Shown: positions 28,401 through 39,900 of the stretch, in pieces
Layout of the letters: each line of letters begins with the position of its first letter
Position numbering within the stretch: position 1 is the stretch's first letter
Assembly (NCBI GenBank): GCA_020086605.1
Contig: JACBWW010000016.1
Coordinates: forward strand, 7,310,325 to 7,374,324
From: Lanius collurio
Lineage: Eukaryota > Chordata > Aves > Passeriformes > Laniidae
DNA: 64,000 bases
Direction: 5' to 3'
Translations under genes and position numbers: made by a program
The notes under the pieces: generated by a model
What the model was told of the DNA's origin: nothing
The model's input: the letters and a program-made list of their open reading frames with translations, nothing else
Databases searched by the model: none

Positions 28401-31400
28401 TCCATGTTCCTTTCACCTGGGATCTCATCATCAAAGACACTGTCTTTACCCCACTGTAGGTATACACAAGCTGAAATGGAACCAGGATGAAAACTACTGA
28501 TTCAATTCTTATTCCATTTGAGACACTCTCTATTCCTATCATTTTCTATAGAAAATAAATGGAGGAACATCCAAAAATTCCCAGCAAAGATTTTATATAC
28601 TTATTGAGTAGACAGATTAATCACTTGTTTGTCTTCCATGTGTAACTCTAAATGGGAGCAGCCACTTCATATTGGTTACAAGGGCCAACAACATCAGCCT
28701 TCCTTGAACTCCGTGCTAGATAAGACCATGTAACAATGAAAGCAATAGATTTCAAACTAACAAACATTATAAAAATTAATAAAAACATGCTACTATTGCA
28801 AAGAAAGCTGGGTCTAGTTTTCAAAGAGTTTGGAAAAAAAAGTCTTACTTGTCCGCAACCACTGCTGCCACCATAAGAAGCAGATCCACCCTGCTGGGGA
28901 AAGAAAAAGTGCAGCTCATGATCCAAATATTCCCATTCTCCATTTCAAACACAGATATAAATTTTCAAGGGCTTTAACTGCCAGGCTGCTTCCAAGGTAG
29001 AAGACCAACTATACCCTACTGTGAATTATCTGGTAAAGTACTGAGTATGTTGAATACTGAAGTGCATCAGAAAGCTGACAGGTCCATGCACTCCTTTCTA
29101 CAGGTGAAAGTGCTGCTTTAGTGAGCCTATTGTAACCAGAGCCATCTGGAAAAAAGTTCATGAGACGTAATTCTAAATAGTACTTACCATTTATTTCAAG
29201 TAAGAAACCACAGAATTCTCAATACATATATTGGAACATCACATACATGCTGTATAATAACCAGTGACTGATGCTTACCTGTCCATAGGAACTGCCACCT
29301 TGAGGCTGGTAGCCCTGTAAGAAAGGCAAGGAGGCACTTGTAAACAGAGCTGCATAAGTGCAGTCCTAGGACAGCTGAAACAGAATCACAGAATGCCAGA
29401 GAGAAAAGCCTGGTTCCATTAAAGATCCCTCTCTACTATGTTACTTTTTCCTTCATGGTATTTTAGTGGTACAAACCAAATCAAGGACCACTCAGAAGCA
29501 CCAAGAGGAAAAAAGGCCCAGCCATGCCCCAAATCCCATTTACAAGACAGGTTCCAATAGAAAGGCTCAGCACATTTCAGCAACAAAGTCTCACCTGGCC
29601 ATAGGACTGGCTGCCTTGGGAACCCTTTAAATAAAGAGAAAATAATTACCACCTTGAGAAGGAGGCTTCTTTATAGAGCATGATGTTTATGGAACTAACA
29701 GCTGCATGTGGGATTCCCTGAAACATTCTGCCTGTGCCAAAGGACACAGAGCAGAATGCTAACAGCTGTGCATCTGGGCAGCACGTTGTCCTATTCTTAG
29801 CAGAAGCCACAGCCCAAACTGAGACACAGAATGCCAAGGGAACATCACTTCCAAAGTGTGCCAGTTGTGGCAGTCACAGAAAGGTCAGGGAAGAACTGTC
29901 TGCAGAACAGCCAGTTTGCTTACCTGGCCATAGGAACTGCTGCTGCCCGAGAAACTTGGTGCACCCTAAGACAAGGACACCATTTGGTTACTTCCCTTTC
30001 AGTAAGGGAGCCAGCCTGCATTAGCAACAGCAAGCACCTACACCCTAAAGCCATGCAGGGCAGTAAGAAGAGCCAGCCATCTGCTGGCACTCATGAGGAT
30101 GCTGAGTGTGGTGATTTCACACACGGGGATTCCAGATCAATAAGTAGCATGTGCATAAACGTTGAGTGTGAGAATAGAGAGTTTCAGAGAAAATGTCCAT
30201 TAATGTTCAAAATCTGAGGGATTGCTCAGTGCCTTTACAGTGCCACAGTGCTCCACTTCTCAAATGCTATATGACTAAAATATAGCTAAAATATTCTCAA
30301 ATGCTGAACGACTGATGCTTACCTGGCTGTAGGAACTGCCACTTTGAGGTCTGTAGCCCTGTAGGAAAGGCGAGAAGTCATTTGTTAACAAAGCTGTACC
30401 ATCTTAGCAGAGCTGCAATGGACAAGTCCATTTCCACCTAAAGATCCTCTGCACTATATTCTTCCCTCAGATGGTATTTCAGCGGTACAAACCAAAATCA
30501 AGGACTAACAGGAAACATCAAGAAGTTTACAAATGGCCCATGCTCCAAAGCCCGTTTACAAGACAGGCTCCTGCAGAAAAGCTGAATACATTTCAGCAAA
30601 AAGTCTCACCTGGCTATAGGACTGGCTGCCTTGGGAACCCTTTAAATAAAGAGAAAATAATTACCACCTTGACAAGGGGGCTTTTTCAAAGAGCACGATG
30701 TTTATGGAAGTAACAGCTGAGTGTGGGATTCCCTAAAAGCACAAAGGAGACAGAGCAGTATGCTAACATCTGTGCAACAGATTTTCCTATTCTCATCAGA
30801 AGCCATAAATGCCAACCTTGTGCATATTGATTATTTGTGATATTGAGTAGTGGGCTTCCTGTGGCCTTGATCCCTTAAAGTCATACCTATCCTATTGAAA
30901 CATTTTTCTGGTTGCATGTAGTGCTTTAAAGAATATTGACAGAATTTTGCATCCTTCCTAACCTCAACCCCCAAGAGGAGAAACTGGCTTCATTCTTGAG
31001 TTAATACTATGAATATCCTCAATTTTTAGTTTGCAATAATCTATGATGCCATTATTTGAGTATTTGTTACAGTCACACACTCTTTTTCACACAAGTAGCC
31101 TTATCTTCATGGCTTTAAGCAATCCTCTAAGACATTGCACATAGTTCCACAATTATGATTTTTCATCATTCTTTATATGGCTAAGCAACTACCCTTTACA
31201 ACTTTTGGAATTCGAGGTCTAATGTGCATGGGATCTGAATCTTTCAGTCTGGGGCTGATGGTGTGGTGTAAGCCTGGAATCACTTCCTCTCAGGGCCATG
31301 ACCTTTATGCTCTAAGTGGAATACACTCATTTCACATCAACCCACCACACACAGATACACATTTGTGAGCATCACAAACAAAAACAGTTGAACACCAACA

Positions 31401-33943
31401 CCAGATGGTATATTTATGAACAAAATCCAGGGTAATAGAAATATTTGCACCTATGAAAACCATTTTAAAATGCAGAAAGTAATTTATTTCTAAGTTGTGA
31501 TGGCCCTGTTTAAGTGAAGTCTACAGGAATATTTATAACAATTTTTAAGTTCACTTACCTGAGCATAAGTACTGCTGCTGGTTTGTTGTTTTTGTCCACT
31601 CTACACAGGAACAAAAAAAAAAGCTTATTTAACCTGCACAATCAAACCAGTGTACATATAAAGTCAGAAATTAAATAACAAGGAAATCTTATTCCTTTCT
31701 TTTCCAGCATTCATCATTAGTCAAGGAAGAAAATAATGCTATATATTTTGAAAGTGATGATTTCCAAAAGACAAATTTCAGCTGGGGTAACCTGCTACTG
31801 ATCTTTTGATGAAAGAGAGAATTTGTTGTTGCAGTCTGATGGACTAGCACCTAATGGACTGGCTAGCCATTAAGAATGGGATGCATGCTAAAATTGCTAA
31901 ATTGCAAAGAACCCAGAAAAATATGCCTGAATGATATTAATAATATTCTATGAACATGCTCTTAATGAGATTGAACTTTAATCAACTTTCCAAGTGCCTG
32001 GTAATCAAGAAGCAACATTACAAATACAGTTCACCTAAGCATTAACTGCAGGATTTTAAAAACACAATTCTGAACTGGGCTTTTCCATAAAAAAAAATAG
32101 ACACTCTAAATGAAAATGGAACTGTGCAAGTTGCAATTTATATTTAATTTGATACTGAGTAACATTCAGGCTTTAGTTCTAGAATTCCATCCTCTTTCCT
32201 GACAGACTAAGATGGTCAACTTTAGCCAATTTTGAAAGCACTGTGGAATTTGCATACAGAGATTTTCAAATTTTTTAGGTGTTGAAAACAGCTGCAATGG
32301 TCTTTAATCAGCAACCAGCTAAGATATCTCCTTTGGTGTAATTACAGAAATGCCCTACTCCACCACTGTAGTTTGTGGACATCTAAGATATCTCTAGGTT
32401 ATCCACATATATTTTTTTCCCTCAGAGAGGAATTATTTTTTAGTTTATTAAGACAAATCTTCATTTAAAACTCAAGTATAATGGAGAAAAAATGTCTACC
32501 TGTACTATGATCCTCGTAGCAGAGCTTCCCAAACTCTGAAAAAAAATCCAGAAACAAGAAAACATAATTTAATTGACTTGTTTAAAGGCAATGAACTTAA
32601 ACAGAAAATACTAAGTTGAACAATTTAGTTTGTGAGAATAAAGGGAAAGGTCATAGGTGTTATGTATTGTGTATCAGTTCTTAACATCCAGTATTCAACT
32701 AGTTTACTCTCAACTCTGAAAGTCTGGGGAGGCAGACTAAGTAATTCTCTACTCATAAATCTTCTGTGGAGAGCAGCAGAGCACAGGTTATGTGCTCCAT
32801 CTTTCTGCACTATGTCAGCCTGGCTTTTCCAAATGTGGGGGGAGAAGCTAAGACACCATCACCCCTCCAACCTGCCTCACTGCCACTGGACATTCATCAG
32901 TACATACAAATCCATTACCTCTTCCAGTCATTTGTTTGCTGAATTCTGGGGCATGAAGGACAAATGTAGAAGAGTGGCACACCCCATCCTGAGACAACTG
33001 GTTTGATCCCATAAGAACTATAATAATATAATACTACAGGAATCACAAGAAAAAACTAAGCATACCTGAGGGAAGGTGTGACGCTGCAAATGAAACAAAA
33101 ATATATTTAATTATTTTGTACAAGGGCTCGCCCAAACAGAATATTGCAGCAGAGAAAGGAAAAAAGGGCCCTTATATTTCAGATGCAATACACAATGGAA
33201 TGTGAAAGAATGCATAAAGCAAATGCATCTTAACCTTTATTCAGGTTAGAACAACATGTTCTATTAGAAATTACACATCTATAAAATATTACATTATAAA
33301 AACTCACTTAAAGCACCTGAAGGCTAAACTTACTTTTAGTTCCAAGTAAGCAGAGTGGAAATGTAATAATTTAAAAATTAGAATTGAAGTGAATTTACAA
33401 AAAAATTGCAGCAGAAACAGAAAATCAAAACTGTTCAGGAACAGGAACACAGAGATTGCATACTTTGAGAGACCTGGTGTCTACAGCTGATCCATTATCT
33501 CTGCAAGAACTAACAGCAATCATAGAACCACAAGATTTGTACCTATCTTATAACAGGCCTTCCCTGAAGACAACTATACACATAGGGTAAATCCTGCCTG
33601 CCAAATAATTGTCTCCAGGAATATTTCTAAAAAATTAAAAATGTAGATATTTGAAAGCCTTTTTGAGTCAAAATTATTTGTAGAGAAAATGTGTATTCTA
33701 GAGCAAAACTGCTTACCACAGGTGGAAAAGGGTTGCTGTTGGCAATGACCACGACCTATAGAGAAATCAGAAGCAGCTGTTTACTCACCACAGAGATTAT
33801 TTAAATTGTTAAATATTTTAGAAAAGTGAAGAATACTGAAATCTGTAAATTTACAAACTCTGATAATAATGCTATGGAAGATCTCTTTGATAAAATAATA
33901 TTTTTATTAATAAATTAATTCACATTATGAAACAAAGAATTAT

Positions 33944-33974
<31 letters not shown>

Positions 33975-36900
33975 CACACATGATTTACACAAGAGTATAA
34001 GGAGATAAAAGATTTGCCCCAAACCACACAATGCCTCAACTGTAGAGGCAGAAGCAGGATTTCATGTCATGTATCATATCCAGTGGCCTATACTGTGTGC
34101 CCTTTTTGATCTTCAACTTCCAACCCCATACTAGAAGATCAATTTATTCTGTCTTTATTCAGTATTATGCTAAAAAAAAAAGACTTGATATTGAGTTAAT
34201 TTAAAAAAAATTAAGCCAAATGCAGTAACTGTATTTTCTGTTTAGGTGTTAATAATTTCTCATTAGAAGCTCTGCCCACTTCTAAGAATCAAACCAAATA
34301 AAATCATATGAATCAATCTGGGTTAAAACCTTGAAAAGTCTTGACTGAAAAAACAAGAGTCATGCCAAGTTATAACATAAGTATTCTTTTCCCTTTGAAA
34401 AGGAGTGCTTACCTTCTTACTGGAATCTGAACTGCTTGAAGGGACAGACTGTAAAAAATACAGAATTCATTTGTTGCTTAGGTCAATGCACAGCAAAAAG
34501 AGAAGTTACTTCTAACAAAACGGATATAGCAACATACACCAAATATTCAACCCGTTTGCCGAAGTTATCTCCAGATATGATCACTACTAAAACATTGGAA
34601 GAGAGTTTGCCTTTATCCCCTTCCACAAATTTAATTATTGTTTGGTAATAATTTGGTAAATTTGGGCACAAATGCTTAGCTTTTGAATACCTTAGGAAGC
34701 TAAAAACATGGTGGAAAACACAGTTACCTGGCCATAAGTAAGACCACTGCCGGATAAGGATGCACTCTGAAATAAAAAACATAAATATTTAGTTATACAA
34801 TAATTTGCTAATTATTAACCTGTTTTCAAATAAAAATTAAATAAATGGGATTGTCAATAAATATTTGTCTACTAATCAAAGACTAACATGCAAATGTTTT
34901 AAAAATTCCCAAATAATGTTGCACAATATGCAAAATCCAAAGACAATTATTTTAACTGATAAAAAATTTTACATGGTGAGAATTCTGACATTCTAGTAGG
35001 GTAACAAATTAAGAGTTTATAAAAGGTGATATTATGTATCACCTATGTGTACATATACACCCTTAAATAGAAATGGTTAGGCTTTGAGGAACTGACAATG
35101 TAGCATCTTTCAATTTTGGGTTTTAATCTCAGAATAATACCTCAAGATAACAGTATTTTCCTGAATATATTTAGGAAAACTTCAATAGCTCTACAGAAGA
35201 GAATCAAGTGCAATTTGCAGTAAGGAGATGAGTTAAGAAGCATTGTAGTAGACAATCAGTAAAAACATCTATAACCAGCTTACATCTCTGCAGGCTTGTT
35301 GGCCATATGCACCAGCAGCACCTCCCTAAGAAAAAAAATAAACCAGTTATTTCTCATCATTATTTTCTATTTGGTACAGAGACTCCCACATGAACATTCA
35401 TTAAATAATGCCATTGGAGGCTAGGAGTTACTATAAATAGAATAATGCTGGGAACAAAAAAGAAAATATAAAAATAGTGCTTACAGGGACACATCCACTC
35501 TTGCTTATTGTGTAGACTACTCCACTCTGAAATAAAAACAGAAGTCAATTATCTCCATATAAAAAGCTCAAATGGGGAAGACAGTAAAAAACCAATGCCA
35601 TGCTGTTTATGGCATGAAAAACTGTGCAGCTGTCAATGTGTATGTGCAGGCAAGGGATAAGCAATTAAAGAGGTTACCAGTTCACTGTCATGGCCTGTAA
35701 TCATTTTAATTTAGTATGACACATTAATCATCATCTCTATTTCATATAACTTTCATCAACTTTGTCACTGGTCATGAAACCTTTCAAACTTTTACTGAAT
35801 GGCTCATATTCCATAAAAAATTAATGACTTTAAGTGATTGCATGACAAGATGAGAAACTTAACTCTTAGAAAAGAATATGTATTATATATGAAAAAAAGG
35901 GAAGAAAAATAGTTTTTAGCATATATTTCAAAATAATTTATATTTCTTAGTATCTGGTAATTCCAGTTACAAGTTGTAAAGATTGAAGAAATGGAATATT
36001 ACCAGATAATTCACAAATAAATATAACCAGTAAGTAGTAAGAAATACATCCTTGAGAAGCTCAGTTCAAGAAACTGGAGACATACCAGAAAGCATCTAAG
36101 AGTTAAAGAGAAAATAGGCATATTAATGGTAGTGGCTATAATCAACTAAAAACCAAGTATACATTGCTGTGATTAATGAAGTGAAAGTGGTGAGAATGCA
36201 GACATGCATACCCCAGAAGTTTTAAAAGGCTAACTAAACAGTGATAAACCCAGATTTTCAACTGCATATATAATCTGGTGTTAAAAGCAATATAGGCATT
36301 AAATTGGAACAAGCTACTGAGTTCAGCAGAGTGGAGGTAGCTGAACTTAGCCCAGGTATGAACATACTGTTTACTGGATGAATAACTCCGCCTTTCTGGG
36401 TTAACCAGCAGAGAAGATATTTCAGTACTGCATTAAATCACCTCAATACTCTGTAGCTACAAAATTTTAGTCATTCAAGGTTACTGAAGGAAAACATACA
36501 AATGCTGGAATTTTGAGCTCATACCTGACTGCCTGAATAGCTGCTCTGAGAGGAACCAGAAGGTCCAACCTGTAAAGAAACCAAATTGGTATTTATTACT
36601 TTGCTGAAAAATTATTTTTATATAAGTAATTTTCAGGAAAGAAAATTCTACTTGGTGGGAAGAGAAAGAACCCACAAAGTAGTTTTCTATTACTTCATTC
36701 CACTAAACTGATATCATTAAAATTATTTCAGAGTTCTTTCAAGACAAATAATCAAAACTGTGTCAATCCAGCTGTTATAAATAACATAACTCTGCTGCTT
36801 TTATCCTTTCTTATCTGACCCCATGCACTTGATATCCATCATTGAGGAGGAGACCTACACTATCACAATCATAAAAAAGTAGATGAAAGCTTTTTACTGA

Positions 36901-39900
36901 TATGGCTATGCCATAATTAGCATATTTTCTGTAAAAAAGCAAAGAAGGAAAAAATGCTTCTACACTGAGCTGCAAGTGATAGTTTTCAGAGTAACAAAAT
37001 CAAATAGCTATATTTTATATCTAGATCATGATTTGCAAAAGGCAAGGTTTCAGAGATGTTGAAATAAGTGACCTTGAACAGCAAGAAAACTCTAAGAATA
37101 AAAAGAGAAAACAGAAAAAAGAAAACTTCTATTATAAAGCTACTTCAAATTAGCTAGAGAGAATCTGCAGAAGGGAATGGTAGCAAGTCTGACAACCCTT
37201 TAGACAGTTTTGGATTTTTAATCAACAAATATAAACTAATAAAAAATTAAATTGAGTGATGAAGGGTAAAAAGACATGTCTAGAAGCAACTTTTGACTAG
37301 GCCTTGAGATCTTGGGCAGTTAAGAGCATGTCAATATCTTTGGAGAAAGAATATTTACCATGATGCATCGGCCTGTTGAATAAGTCCCTCCACGCTGCAA
37401 GAAAGTACAGGCTCCAGTTACTGTTTATGGACTGGTGTAAAAATATCAAATTACTTTAAACAGGAAATCAACTGAATTCCCACTGATGGTCCCAGCAAAG
37501 AAATCAAGTGTTTCATTGCTGACAATATATTACAAATTTTAACAGTCTCATCTGAGAACTAATGTTAACTAATTCAAAATAAAAGTACCTTCAAAACTGA
37601 ATAGAAAAATGAAAGCATAAATGTGATATTGCTAGGAAAGTAATTTGAATGGTATAATATAATCCTCATGCTACAAGTGTGAAACAAGTGAACCAGTAGG
37701 ACAAGAATTCTAAAACTGAGGTAACTGAAAATTGGGAAATTGAAGAAAAATTGCTCTTACCTTGTTACATTCTAATTCTATCATAAGCTGTGGGGGAAAA
37801 AAAAAAGAGAAAGCATTTCCAAATTATTTACTGCAAAAAAAAAGGTCATCTTATAATAGGAAACAGGAAATGCAGTTGGTAAAGTGAGAGATTAAAGACA
37901 GGTGTTCATTCTTAATTAGACCACAAGTTCACATAAATCAGTGCTGCTGCAGAACAATACAATAGATTTGAGGAGAATTTCTTTACTTAAGCTGCCAATC
38001 ATGTTTAATATGTTTCATATAAGCATAATTCTTGGCAGCAAAACTTTTACCAACTCCTTTCAAGAATATGCTACACAGTTACAGTTCCCAGGGGTTAGGG
38101 CAGCAGTTAAGAGCAGCACTGTACATCAGAAATACAGTACAGTTCTCCTTATAAACAATTTGGGGTTTTTTTGCTTTAGGTTATGGATTGTTTTGATAAC
38201 TAGATTACTACTGTCCTCATTTCTGTGGGAGAAAAAATATATTTACTTTATTATTTCATCATTTTAGTAAGTGGATTAGGCAGTTAAAGTAAAATTATTG
38301 AAAACATCTAATGACTTCGGCCATCTTAGTTAATGAATAAATGACAACAAATGTATGTCTTATATCAAGCCAAAGATAATTTAATTACTGTAATAATTTC
38401 TATCATTCAAACACACTCAAAACATACCTTCCTTTTACTTTTTCCTGTTGCATTAACTAACTCAGAATGTGTAGGTGTGAGAGTTTTGCTTTGAATTCCA
38501 ACCCAAAAATTCTCTATATTTTGAACCACAGTTGCACTAGAAAGAAAACAAAATAATAATTATCTTTCTATAACAGTATTTCAATATAAAATACTAATAA
38601 ATTCTCCTCCCCCTTTACCCCCAGCCAAGAATATCCACTCTGTTTTGGTTTTAAGTGTATACAGTACCAGTTGCACAGAATACTTTTCCCTACAGTGACT
38701 TATATTTTCATCCAACATAATTTTGAAGATAACTAAAACAGATGCTGAGAATAAGTAGAAGAGGCATAGACACTCTTTGAAGAAGCACTGACTCCAGTAA
38801 GCAGTCTCAGCTCCAGTGTCCATAAGAATTGTCACAAACATGCTGACAATCTTTATCTATGTTGGGGAGCTGATTCTCATGGCATTAACAAGTGAAAGCA
38901 ATCGTGTTTTTCTTTTGCCCATTCTTTCTATTCCTCAAGATTTAATGAAGCCAGGCAAAGATGGCCCATCTTAAATCTAAACTTCTAACAATACAAGCTA
39001 TCAAATATTTAGATATTTTCCAGTATACTTCAGGCATACATTTGTTAGAGTAGGTGGAATTCTTACAAGCTTCAGATCTGCAAAAAAAGTAGCATTAAAA
39101 GTAGGCTAAATAAGTCTTCTCCTGTTTCCAGAAGTTAGTTCTTGGGTCATACACTTATTTTAAAATTTATATTAGAAGAATTTAGAATTTAGAAATTACT
39201 ATTTTGCAACTGTTCAAAATGAGAAAAGGTAGAACAAGCCTGAACTTCATCTTTTCAGGGAAGAAGTTACATTCATATTGCTGGTGTTGTAATTAAAGAT
39301 GTCAAAGTGTAAAAACTGGTTACTCAAAGATCCATTAGTAGTATTGTGTTTAATTGAATTATTCCATTTATTAGGAGCTGTGGGACAGTGTTTGTCTTTT
39401 AAAATTGTATCTTGAAATGGAAATCATATTATTTAATTAACATAGTGGGAAGTAATGGTGAACTATGAAAAAACCCATGATGATGGCAAGACTAGAATAC
39501 CAAAAATAGCAATACAGGTCCATCTCAACACAGAATTAAAATGTCAAGGCGAAAAAAATTGAAAACCAGCTATTTACATAAATTGAAGCTCTCTAGTATC
39601 CTGTGGAGCAATCCATGTTGTTGTAACTTTCTGTTTCACATCTGAGTTGGCATGACCTACTGCTGAATTCTGCAAATAAAAAGGAATACATATAATTATA
39701 TAAGCTGCAAAAGTCACTTTTACCTGAGTTATTACAGGAACTGTCTCTACTACAACAGGCAACCCTGCTGTAGTTCTAAAAAGAGCCAGGGAATTTCTGC
39801 ATTAGGTTCATCTCACACATAGAGGACATATGTAATTCTTGAGTAACAGTTTTTTAAACTCTACTGATGAAATAGCTTTGCTGTATAAAGAATGATCCCT

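Larger units (their letters stand above)
29267..29720. repeat. Duplicated two-exon unit, copy A
   Basis: Aligns through exons and introns with 30311-30736: shared actgatgcttacctg, ggtacaaaccaaa, tttacaagacagg and ctttaaataaagagaaaat. Carries exons 20 and 19. Confidence 0.85.
30311..30736. repeat. Duplicated two-exon unit, copy B
   Basis: Counterpart of 29267-29720, about 1.04 kb away. Carries exons 17 and 16. Confidence 0.85.
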
